The notes beneath the pieces are model-generated. The model was not told the origin of the DNA. It did not search any database and saw only the letters and a list, made by a program, of their open reading frames with translations. Made by a program: the position numbers and the translations under genes. 64,000 bases of DNA, taken from NCBI GenBank assembly GCA_015179045.1, contig WHUZ01000063.1:186001-250000 (forward strand), written 5' to 3'. Origin of the DNA: Kalaharituber pfeilii (taxonomy: Eukaryota; Ascomycota; Pezizomycetes; Pezizales; Pezizaceae). Positions 1 to 11,700 of this stretch are shown piece after piece (within the stretch, counting starts at the first letter, position 1; each line of letters opens with the position of its first letter).

Positions 1-3000
1 TGCGGCTTCCATCTGCTTGAATCGATCGATACCCTAGAACAAATCCCGCACACACAAAATGCGACGATCACGTATGATCACCTGCCTGTCCGCCATCTTC
101 ATTCAGTACTATGTGCTCTTGAGAAACGATTTCCGAGACCAAGAGGACTAATACTGTAAAGCTACCAAAATACCGATGTGGATGAGAGTACGAGAAGTTA
201 ATGTCAAAGAAATCTCACTCAATTCCCGAGCCTCCGCCGGACATACGCGTTTCTCATGCATCATAGTTTTCCACTCGAATGATCTCCGATATTCTGTTCA
301 TACATTACCTGCATGCATGGCAAAAGCCCTCGCAAAGCCAACGATCCTCACACTTGCGTCTTATAGATGTACGATATTCAATAATACAATTGCGCAGGAT
401 AGAGCAAGCAACTGGGACCGCTCCAGCACATCCCGCACCAGAAATGCAAATTGGCAGCATGCAAATCTTCCAATTGTGGGCAGCTGAGATAAATGGAAAA
501 ATGGAACTAGGTTCCACCATGAGACTGGTGACTCCACACGGCTGCTCAACAACTCCACTTTACAGAATACGGTAGACGACTCGTTTTCCCCCTACCAAAG
601 AATGTATACCCGCAGTCAGCTCGCGGTCAGCTTCGAGGCACGCTAGCAATTAGTTATTAAGCACATGGACCATCGAGTTCTTACATCAGACCATCGATAT
701 CTAGCCATGAATTTTCCCAAGAGGAATTCATACAATCTCAAGGAGTGTACCGAAAGCATCCCAGCGCGGGCTCAGCATAACCTCCGCCCTTCGTCCTGAG
801 CAGGCGGATGGACTATGCCACTACCTTACCCGGACAAGTTACTTTCGAGACTGAAGCTCTCATACATACAAATCATTATGTAAGCCTACTTATGATTTCA
901 TTTAGTACAGTTTGCTTATGGACGAGCCAAACTTAGTATCTGGCCTCAAATCGTTGATTTCCAGTTTCTACGATCTTGGAATGACATCAGATGGTTTCAC
1001 GCTGCGTTTATCTTCAAGCTTATTAGCCAGGAAGAAAAATTGGAAGGATGATTATCGTAGTATACTGGGCTTCCACGGCTGTCAACCTGTGTCGATGGTT
1101 TAACAGCGTCTCACTTTGCATTAGATCAATGGATGGCGACTATTCGGAACTGTGGAACTATACCCTAGGATTTATTGGCACAATTCTTGACTCCAGGATA
1201 TTACCAGCAACCTAAAACCCTTGGATGATGCAGGAACTGTGAATTACATTGCCTTTAGATAGCTGGAAAAGTGCCTTGTGCCATCGGCGTCTACCTATTA
1301 ACCAGCGACCATTGCCTATGCCGCTACCGCACACGGAATAACGATAGAATCCGTTTGAGATGAGCTTCTTGCGTTCGGCGCATCCAACCATAAGTTTTTC
1401 GTTCAGAGATTCTCCCTTACCCAACGGTCTCGAATATTTCTAGCTGGATTATTCTTTGTCTTCATCACCACTTGGGCTGGGTAAGAATGGTAAAACATTC
1501 CTAAGTGACTCATATGGCTTGCCAGTGAACTATCTATGACTTGAGCAGCAGGATGCTGGAATGGAAGATCGATGTGCAAACTTTTGGAGACATATTAACG
1601 CTTTAGAAATGGATCTGGAATTGGGAGAACCCTTCAGCATGTGCGAAAGTTACTGGAGAAACCGGAATACAGGGTATGGACATTGCAACAGTACAAAGTT
1701 CTAAGCGAATTTCAAGTTTTCTAGCTCCAAACGTGGTATCAGGACCTGGAATGAATCTCGACCCCCAACTTTTGGGCGTAGTATAAGGACCTGGGAAGAG
1801 TTTCAGTGAATATGTCAAGCCCAGGATCCCGGTACCTTCTAGACGCAACATGAAGTCAATAAGGATACTCCACATCGTTTGCAAAACCGCTATTGATCGA
1901 ACAAGTATGGATAAGGTTGCTACTTCCTTGGGTCCTACTGCACTGTCACGACACTGCGAGGATGAGGATATGAAGAAAGCATGAAATCCGACTTGCTCAT
2001 GCACTAACGAACAGATGGAAATGCGAAGCATATGTTGCCCTATGCTCGAGACTAATGTTGCCCCTACCATCCCCTGAACCAGGTCACCGGGTCACTTTGG
2101 TAAACTTCATCGTCTGACTGATGACCATCACATACTTGTTTTGAATACCGCCCCTCAAATAAACAATACTATCATTCAAATTTTTTTTTTTTCCTTTCAA
2201 ATATATAAAGGACCACTGAAAAGGGATCCGAATCATATATGTATATATTTAAATACATACATGCTAAAAGAAACCTCGAAAAAACATTATAACTGTACTA
2301 GTATTATCTTCCCTACATACTAATTAGATAATTCGACTCTGGAAAATAAAATTCTTTTTTTATTCTGCAGTAATATACTTGTATACCTACCTGATGCTGG
2401 ATCTATACGTCTTCTCCCCCTCTCGTGACCCCGGATATATATATATCAGGCAATCGGTTCACTCATGATTGAGGGTTGTAGTACCATAGGTCTTGAGGAA
2501 CGTATCAGTCTTTCATCCACCTGACTACACTGTATCTACTTCTCTCCTAGTCCTTCCTACTGCCAATACGGCCGTAGTACTGAGTACTTCAGGGGGCGCT
2601 TTGGCAAGCGCAAGAAAAAACATACCGAGGAAAGGTAATTAAAAAAAAGCCGTCAACGGTAATCTGCAAAACTTGCATTAGGTACGATGTCTATTGATAA
2701 AAGCTACCCTTTGCAAATAACAGCCGCATTCGTAGGGGCTTGGTATGAGACTAGCATAGCCGCATTCCCGCCCCCACTTTCCTCATCCAGAAAACTACTA
2801 CCACGCCATTATAGTTTTTCCCCCGTACATATTTCCAAGTCTGGTTTTGTCACCGAAGGGGATATTTCTAACAAAGGTCAACAACATAGAAAATTACATT
2901 TCTGACCTTCCTCATTGACACATACACCACATACACAGACCAAAGCTGTGCTCATCACCATCCTTCGCATGCACATGATATCCTTACCACTTGATCCGAG

Positions 3001-3883
3001 TCTCTCTCTTTCTGTTTTATATGACCGACATATATTCTCCGCCTTACCGCAAAAGCAAATAAAAGAAGGTTTAAGGCATCGCATGCATGCATATAGATAA
3101 TTGCTGCCTGTCGGATGATCACTTGAGCCTTCTCCGATCGATGCCCCTGTTGCTCTGCAGGGACTTTGAAGACGTCACACTACTGGCCTGCTCAACCGGA
3201 CTATCTGTATTTCACCATATGCATAACCACAACATGGGCATCTATTTATTCTCATGGTCCACTTTCATCGCAAGTAAATTTCTGTCATCGACCCTTCGCC
3301 CTCCTTCAGATGCCTTCCAGCATACTTTTTCGCCCCGGGGATGTATTCCGAAAACAAATAAGCACCCACATGCAAGTATCCAGCATCATGTGTCCCTGCA
3401 TCAAGGCCTGTGTCTCACGTTGCCCTCACGCAACCTAGAACAACTGTATCTTATGATTCCCCCTAGTCGCGTGCACACTTGAGATGCCTTTTCTTTATGT
3501 CCTCCTGAATTATGTAGTTGCATCGTAGATCACAGTTCATCTACTCTAGCCAGTCTTGCTTCATTAGTTCCATCAGCAGGTATTTCCGATGAGGTTCTGA
3601 GCAAATGCATGAATCAGGCAGATTTCATTCCCATCTTTTCACCTCTCTCTCCCTCGAATCCAATCCAATCAGCTCATAAGCTCAATGTCCTCGGGGCATG
3701 TCACGAGCATCCCAATGTCTACTACACCATGAAACGGGAATGGTACCTGCATAGAGACATCCGCCGGAGAATGTATCGTGCCTGGCATCAAGCAGATGCC
3801 ATAAAAACCCACAATGTCCCTTCTTCTCAGGAGAGACAAGATTGTAAAGTTGTCCCCTCGCTTTGTCAAAATCAGTGCGCTTT
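1..3883. other. Intergenic, no supported gene
   Basis: Only short open frames without recognisable protein character are seen here on either strand. The longest is a 155-codon frame on the minus strand at 1603-2070, which resembles no family I know. AT-rich patches with oligo-T occur near 2170-2360. The last few hundred bases before 3884 are the presumed promoter and 5' leader of the downstream secreted protein gene. Confidence 0.6.
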
Positions 3884-5443
3884 ATGGCTATATCGAAAAT
3901 GGGCTCCTGCCGCTTCCGGCACCGCTATTCCCTCCTCCTCTTCATTAGTACCCTTGCTCTCCTCCCTCTCACAGCGGCCCAAACCTCTGGCACCTTTAAA
4001 TTCCTTACATACAACGTTGCTGGGCTGCCAGGTGAGACCTTCACACCCCTCAAATTCCCACACCCCAACAGCGTGCTGAACGGATGAATGTGTATGAGGG
4101 TAACCAGACTTCCTCTCTGGCAGCAACCCCGCCGAAAACACCCCCTTGATCTCCCCCGCCTGAACCCCTATGATATCGTCCATGTCCAAGAAGGTACCTC
4201 TCAATATTCACTACCTGCTTGACCCAGACTGACACTCTCTCCAGACTTCGCCTATCACACTCCCCTGGTCTCCTCCGCCACCCATCCATACAAAACCTCC
4301 ACCTCCGGCAATGTCCCCTTCGGCTCTGGCCTCAACACATTTTCCCGCTACCCATACTCCTCTCTGCGCCGCATTACTTGGAACACATGCTGGTTCGGTT
4401 CTGCTGATTGCCTCACTCCGAAAGGCTTCACCCTCATGCGTCTCTCCCTCGCTCCGGGAGTGAACGTTGACTTCTACAACCTTCATGCGGAAGCCGGAGA
4501 CACCGACCTCGACTTTGCTGCCCGCAGGGGAAACTACGAGCAGCTCAAGGCATACATTGAGCAGCAGTCCGTTGGGCAAGCGATCGTTTTAGGGGGTGAT
4601 ACCAACACGAGATTTTATCAAGCCAAGGACGCCATCCGCTTACTTACCGACAACGGCCCTGCATCTCTCATCGATGTCTGGACGCAGTTACTCCGTGGGA
4701 GCGTACCTCCCGCTCCGGGATCACGAAAAATCGAATGTCCATTCCCGAATCCTGACAAGAGCAAACCAGTGGATACGACTTGCGAGCTGATCGACAAAGT
4801 GATGTACCGGTCATCCCCGCTCGTTAGGCTTATTCCAAAAAGCTTTCTGAATGAGAATTCAAAGTTCCTTACGCCCTCGGGGGAACCATTAAGTGACCAC
4901 TACCCCGTAATGGTGCCGTTCGGCTGGGAACTGAGTCCCGTGCTGCGGGTTCAAGGCGATGCGTTGGGATACAAGGAGGACGGGGGCGTGAAGCGCTTCA
5001 CTGACTTGCCGGCTAGCGCAGCCAGTTTCGCGGTTGAGAAGTGGGGTGGGCCATATTTAGTAGAACTGGCACTCCGGCACGGTGCGAGGCTGGATGCTTT
5101 ATCGTATACACTGAGTAACGGAGAGAAAAGGTTCCGAGGAGGTAACGGAGGCGGTATGTCGCCATTCGTTACTCTAGACAAAAATGCGAAGGAGACTTGG
5201 ACAAGCATTGAGGCATGCGAAGCGCCGGTGAAGAGCTGGAATGATCAGTTCTCGGTTGTGTACCTGAGGGCGATAACGAGTAAGGGTAAAGTTCTGGAAG
5301 GTGGAAGGAGGCCGACGGGGGCCGCCAAGGCAAAGTGCAGTGTGTGGGCGGCGCCTGGGACCGGGTGGACGGTCGTGGGGTTCCAGGGCGGGAGCGACGG
5401 GGAGATTAGGAATTTGGAGGTGGTGTGGGGGAAAGTTTTTTGA
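3884..5443 (+). CDS. Secreted EEP-domain hydrolase fused to a jacalin-like lectin domain (frameshifted in exon 2)
   Basis: Three exons are inferred: 3884-4031, 4108-4193 and 4245-5443, with GT..AG introns of 76 and 51 bp. Both junctions rebuild an Asp codon. The product starts with a signal peptide (hydrophobic LLLFISTLALLPLTAA), from ATG 3884 or the in-frame ATG 3899. The endonuclease/exonuclease/phosphatase fold follows: TYNVAGLP after the signal, VHVQEDF at the exon 2/3 join, NLHAEAG, GGDTNTRF (about residue 197) and SDHYPV (about residue 295), which are the usual metal-binding and catalytic positions. Residues from about 318 to the end look like a jacalin-type beta-prism (GGNGGG, LRAITSKGK, TVVGFQGGSDGEI). 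Exon 2 reads well in one frame to about 4154 and in another from about 4157; one missing C in a run of five would explain it and gives 477 residues. Family members act on phosphodiesters, such as sphingolipid head groups; the substrate here is unknown. A sugar-binding tail suggests extracellular or cell-wall action (inference). Confidence 0.85.
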
Positions 5444-8276
5444 GCAAATGGGCTTGTAATAGTTGTTTTCAGGATAGACCTGTAACATATGTATGCGTTG
5501 TGTGCTCAAAGAAGTATGTATTTGTTTTTTTTTTTAGGTGAGATATTGAAGGCAATTAGAATATATTGGCGCCTCTTGGAACTTGATTATTTTGTGGGTT
5601 ATCCATCGTATGTACTTGTATGTTTTCCTGAGAATATGACGACTGTTAGCCAAATCTAATACAAGATACAGAAACCATAAACTCCAAACCCCTCCCTCTT
5701 GAGAAAAGTATCTCAAGTATAGCAAACCATATTAACTCTGCAATATCAACCCACCTATGTCCATCACCGTGGCACTCTCGCTGCCAAATTTCCTTCCAAA
5801 TCACTTCATGACCACTGTCTCCCATGTTACCTAAAGTGTAAGGTTGCCGTGCTAGGAAGTATCCTGTACCCCTCACTACCTGACATCGTCCCAACTAAAC
5901 CCCTTGGGTATAAAATTGAGATCCGGATCGCCAAACCTAAGCAACTCTAAGCATAATGTGCCCTTCTTTCATGGAGCGTCTGGCGACGAAAAAAATATCC
6001 CCTGAGCTCAGTTTCATTATATCCTTTTTATTCCTATCAGTCATTTGCAATTGGCCCATGTTTCTAAAAGTATATATTATCCACAAGTGCAATATTAATG
6101 GTTATGTAACATTACCTTTGTGTGAAAATTTCATTTTAGCTATAACAACCTAAATAATCCTTCCCTAATACCGTTCCCAAACAATCTCCCTTCGTCTCCA
6201 GCGGTCTCGTGAGTTTCTCATCCAAGTTCCTGCGCCATCCAATCTCTTAGGGCAAACAGGAACAAACCTTGCCGGAAAAGCAATGTCTTTGTAGATCCCT
6301 GCATGCGTACTATTAGCTCAGTTTGTTTCATATCCCCAATCCTGCAATTGGCACTGAGAACCAAACCATGTTATAACAGTAAGCAATTCTCCCGGGGACA
6401 AAAAAATGTTACATTACCAATGCTGCTATATGCATAGGAATAAGGTCTCCAAAGAACCTGTTTATGCTGATCCATGTACGCTTATTTCGACGTTGATCCT
6501 TTTCCAGGTCAAATAGAGCAAATTGAATCTCTTTTTGAGGTTGACTCCAAATCTAACTCGAGTTAACTGAGGCAGATAATCCGACAGTCTCCAATTCCAA
6601 GATCAGATTAAGCTTACATTCCGGAAAATTTTTGTCCTGTGATACTTCTGGAACGACGGATGTAGCCGGCCGTACCATCCGCGGCAGTTCGGATCGAACG
6701 CAGCAGCACCATGCTTATGTGTAAGATCTTAGCCACATACCCGGTGTTCTCGGTGATGTCTGCAATTGGCAAAATCTTCAAAATCAGTCCCTTTGAGTTT
6801 TATTGTAAATTGATTTGCACGTCCTATCCCCAAGAGTTCTTACTTAGAGCTTTTCCTCAGGTGATAATACCATCGGATAGTAATCACTACTCCTCCAAAT
6901 ATATAGGTCAATTCCATTTAAACGATATAGAGTATACTTAACGGCTCCTTAATCCACCAAATTAGCCGCCTCTCCCTCATGCACAGTGAAATATTGCAAT
7001 GGATTTGATATACTCCGTACCTCTTTTACTATACGTTCCTCATTATCCCTTGCAAATGTCTTTCACTCCCCCCATATATCCTGCGTACATTTCCTGTGTA
7101 CATTCTGTTTATATTTTATTATTGTTTGCATAAATCTGACAATTGAAATATGACGTGCTCAATTCGCTTGCTTCTCATCCAACCCTGGTTCCGCTAAAGC
7201 AGCCAAGACAGAAACTGGTTGTGAAGTGCCGGTCTGCGGTTTCGGGATTGCAGGTTCAACGGCGCCACTACCGAACTCAGTAACGCAGGATTGGCCACGC
7301 CGAATGTAACTTTTTGTATCAACTGCAGCTATCAATACTTTTAACTCGCCCTTGGAGCTTGCTATAGAATGTAGGTTTTCTTTCTGTAGTTGAACTACCC
7401 GCCAATGATTCGGGTGTTGTAAACATCTGGAAACCAAAAGGCTCAAGCGAGATATCAGCAACTTCTATCATAAAATATTCATCAGAGCACTTACATCATT
7501 CATCCACCTTCTCCACCTCCCAATTCTGACCTGCCACCTCTCTTCCAAGTCTCGCTCTGTAAATACATATCCACAATTTAGGATTGTCGGCCCCCCATCC
7601 CGCTGCCCAGCCACAACTTGTTTCCCCACACCCCTGACCACCAAGCATGAATCACATCTTTTCTCTTTTGACAACCTCTAACTCTCCACGTTCTGCCACC
7701 GCTTACTATAATACATATTGGATTTCGGGGTAAGACTCTCGGCACATGGCACATAACGTGCTCAAGAAATCGTCCCTGCAGAGCATGTTAGGTCCCGTTC
7801 CCCTGCCGTTTCTATGGAGCCATTAACGTTCTCCGCGCTGTACGCCTGCAGGGGAGTATAGGAGTATATACCAAGTTATTGGCATTCTCAATCTCCGAGT
7901 TCTTCTGAAGCAACTAGCAGTACTCTTGATCACACTTGGTCACAACTATTTCTCCGCCTATCCGCCGAGAAAATGCGTGTTCTTCGTCCGATCCAGAAAA
8001 TTGGGCCAATGGACAGGGATTCTGCGTATTTGTACTATTCCTACCCTTCATGGAATCATACGGCCCCGATTCCGGATGCCATTCAGGAACTGGATCCCGT
8101 CCGGAATTTCTCAAAGGCACAACATCTTAACCCGGATAATTTATATCGGATCTCCCTGATGTACTCCGGATGACTCTGCGTCCAACATCTATAAACCCCA
8201 ATGACACATCGTCGCTCCTGATCTCCAGTCGTCTACTCAGCTTCAATAGTTAACTCCCCTCAGTTCTCTCTCTGTC
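5444..8276. other. Intergenic; possible gene remnant on the minus strand near 6165-6727
   Basis: No gene is firmly supported. The first 150 bases are the 3' flank of the EEP-lectin gene, with an oligo-T tract at 5524-5536. On the minus strand, three short open stretches (6727-6618, 6552-6413, 6309-6165) can be joined by canonical splice sites in compatible phase, but no start codon or known domain is visible. The rest (6740-8276) has only short frames. Confidence 0.4.
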
Positions 8277-8790
8277 AGTGCATCTCTTCGCGGAAAGTCT
8301 TGGGACTTGCGGGTCCAGGGGCTAAGATCCGCAGGTTCGCAATTAATGTCTCGACTACAATGCCTACCGTACCAATCCACACGAGAACTTTATGGCGTGG
8401 GGCAATAGCTGGGATGAGTGCCACTATGCTCAGAGTCTCACTCCCCACCTTGAGGCTGCTAGGGTCCTGGCGCGCTCCATCGTCGACGTTGGCCGCAGTG
8501 GACTGCTCGGAATCAGGTCGGAGTGGGGCAACTGGTGCAACATTAAGGGTGCCGGCTTCGGGCCTGTTCCAACCACTAATACCAATGCTACTAATGTAGA
8601 TGCTTTGGTCTGGGCTAAGCCTGGTGGTGAATCTGACGGGACTAGCGACCCGTCGAGCGCAAGTTTTGATACCATGTGCGCTGGTCCAAATGCCCACGTT
8701 CCTGCTCCAGAGGCTGGTGCTTGGTTCGACGAGTATGCTATGGCTCTCATCACGAACGCTAACCCCGCGATCCCACCATTGTGGTTCTAA
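8277..8790 (+). pseudogene. Relic of a glycoside hydrolase family 6 cellobiohydrolase (C-terminal part only)
   Basis: The frame ending at 8790 carries a GH6 C-terminus: SWDECHYAQSL, IVDVGRSG, EWGNWCNIKGAGFG, WAKPGGESDGTSD, PAPEAGAWF and LITNANP follow in the order seen in fungal cellobiohydrolase II (Cel6A). Just upstream, other frames continue the same protein backwards: NYNAYR, then AGPGAKIRRFAINVS, then LFAE. Joining them needs one base fewer in the A run at 8294-8296 and one base more near 8353-8356. Upstream of about 8277, where an acceptor-like CAG lies, no further GH6 sequence is found. The N-terminal half of the catalytic domain, with the catalytic Asp residues, and any cellulose-binding module and signal peptide are therefore missing. 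Intact enzymes are secreted exo-cellulases of about 440-470 residues; about 170 residues remain. This cannot make an active cellulase. Confidence 0.9.
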
Positions 8791-11700
8791 CTTTTTAGTG
8801 TATGATATTATGAAGTTTGGATAATGATTTGTACACTTAGGATAGGACTGTTGGAAGGTTTTCGGGTCTAGTCGGCATTACTTGTACATTAGTTTCCTTA
8901 ATGCGATGCATATTGTGTCCTCCTCAAGAACCCCCATATTGAATTTCAGAACAGCTGATTGGCCTACAGCTAACTCCAACTACCTCGCCAAAGGACCTAG
9001 ATCATGTCACTTACCACCTAACCGGCTGCTCATTGTCTAGGATGCAGCCCATGTCAAGAAACCCACGCTGCTACGGTATTCCCTTTTACTCAGCTCTCAA
9101 TCACAGGTTCGAGGACAGGGTGCCAAGAACTTGTTACCCTCAACAGAGATTTGACGAACCTTATTTTCTCTCCCTCAGTACACATTCAGAACCCAGTCCC
9201 TTGATCTTCTTTTCGTATGTATGTCAACTCAAAATCAACTTTGCCATAGCTCAACGGCCTAAGAGCTCTTCATCGAATGATACCATAGAGGAGCTGTGGA
9301 TCCTCAATGCGGGAGAGAAGTCGAGAAACGCCGGGCGACTAGTAAGTATTTGGAGCTGGTGCCAAGGAGAGAGCAATGTAGTTCCCTATTACAGCTATAA
9401 TCATCAGGACAAGGTTTGGGGCCAGTTACCGTTACTCACCTTTCATCAGTGTCAAGGCCTCCCGATATCTCCCTGCCATAGGCTGGTAGCCTGTATGCGG
9501 CGTTACGTGAATTAAAAAAAAAAAAAAAAAAGGCCTCACGATAATATTAGCGCAATGAATCCTGGTGCATTGTCACATTTCTTAACGTCTTTTGAGTTAG
9601 TCTAATTTCTGTTAACCCATAAAACCCATAAACCGTCGATATCAGGTTAGATAGTCTAGCACTCGTGCCCATGCACTTTCATAAGGAGGGAGTTGCGATA
9701 CAATCCTCAAATCATGCTCAGTGGTCTAGACTCCAATGTGATATATATCCTTAGGCGGCATATGGATATGTGGTAGTAAAGTAGGTATGCATAATAAATC
9801 CCTTTGCTCTCGTGCTAACCAGCCGAGACTAAACTTAGCATTTGAGCACACTCTTTCTAGGAGCTCCGTTTCACTTCCCGCTGGTTTATTATTAACTCCT
9901 CTCCACAGCTGCTCGAACTTTCACGATTGCCATCAAGAAACTATGATCTTGAGCTTTGACTTCCTCCACTTCCATAAATAACTATTAGGATCCTTAGGTA
10001 TATCTAAAATATAAGAGTTCGAGTTCAACTTCTATAGCGGGTCAGCAGACTTCATCACGAGACAACAATCTAGATGGACAACGTCAGTCATTGTCAGTTT
10101 ATATTCCCAAAAAGTTTCCAAATGGGCTGCACACCACAAACCTAAATAGCAAATTTCCACCAACAATACCAACCTCAATTCGAGCCCTCCGTCCAAATAT
10201 ATCCCACCTCGCATACTATAAGGGTTATTACACCTTAATGTACCATATCGTCAGAAGTAAGCGTGCAATGCACCTTCCCACCGGCCCGTAGCATCTGTGT
10301 CTCATGACTCAGGTACAGTAATTGCAAAGCATGCATCTCGACAAGCCCCACTTAGCCCCACTAGCCCCACTTTCAAATACGACCTGTATCAGTCGTTGCG
10401 TCTCTGTTGCATTCGTTCTCTCCTCTACTATGTATTCGTCTGTTTCGCTTCTTGATTTGCTTTGCCCAATTTCCTCTGCTGTCTCCAGCCTCCAATCTCA
10501 CCACCGCCTGACTTCCCCAATCCGATATGTATACTATCAAATGTAAGCTTTGTGCTCTCCCGTGCGACATACAGTAAATCTCGTTGATGACGGGTTCCTG
10601 CTTGTATATTATTTTGCGATGACGATATTTACGCGGCGGGAAACCTAAGGTTCGGCATATATTTTCCGTGAGTATAACTAACGATATTGCAGAGTACCTA
10701 TGGGGTGCTGTAGCTGCCCGGGAGTTGGCGAATCTGGGCATTGGATAGATATGCATATATTGTAAATTCTAGGTGATACATATCTTTAACAGCGGAGTCA
10801 TTACTCTAGGCGTCATCACATAGTAAGGATTACGTAATGCAGTGAGGAGTTGCAAAGTGCTAAACACCAAAGAATATAGAATCCTTTGAATCCTTACCTT
10901 GAACACACCACAATACCTCTAACCCATTTTGAGCATTGAATGGACCCCCAAGCGTGCTGTGCACCGGTGGTGTCACTCTCGCAATATCAAAGCCTGAGAG
11001 TCGCCATATAGATCTGCATATCCTCTTAACGCGCAACATAGAAAATGCTATATGACCCTCTCCGTATTGCCGAAGTTGTGTTATCAAGGAGCGAATTTAT
11101 CCCTAGTTAGAAATCTAGTGCTGTAATCTTACGTATGCTCCATTTGAACTTTTTAGAAGTACCTACCATTTTGGTTAGCAATACATACCCGCAACCTAGA
11201 ATGCACCTCCTGTATTCACCTCCCTTGGCTGCTTTCTCTCCTCCGAATTGGCAAGCCCCATATTAACGCTTCTTCAGATTGTCTGCAAAGTGTCCAATTT
11301 TTATGGCACCACTGCACGAGGCACATCATGCGATAGTGTGCTCAGGTGATGGATATAGCATGCTGCCTGTCAAATTGAAGTATGGCTGGTAGTGCAGTCA
11401 TGGGGAACGAGAAGCTGAGTTGTGAAAGGGAGACTGCACGCGATGAGTAGATTGTATCTTAAACCAGGCTATGCCGTTCAGAAACAGGCATTTCAGAACC
11501 AGGAAGTTAAATTTCCGTGTCTTAAGTACTTACTACATACAAGTAAGTACTTCCGTAAGCACTTACCTAATACTTGGCGTCTACATAGTACTAGTATTAC
11601 GGCTGGCATGAGATTACGTCGCCATACCACAAAACAAAGGTTCAAGTATATGCAGGTATGCTAATATTGTTGAAGCAGTTAAATAAGTCGTGATTGAGAA

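Noticed and set aside
1603..2070. 155-codon minus-strand frame
   Set aside because: No known motif, no supporting splice sites or neighbours, and its composition does not stand out from the background.
9033..9515. 160-codon plus-strand frame ending near a poly-A run
   Set aside because: The sequence resembles no protein family; the poly-A context suggests repeat sequence rather than a gene.
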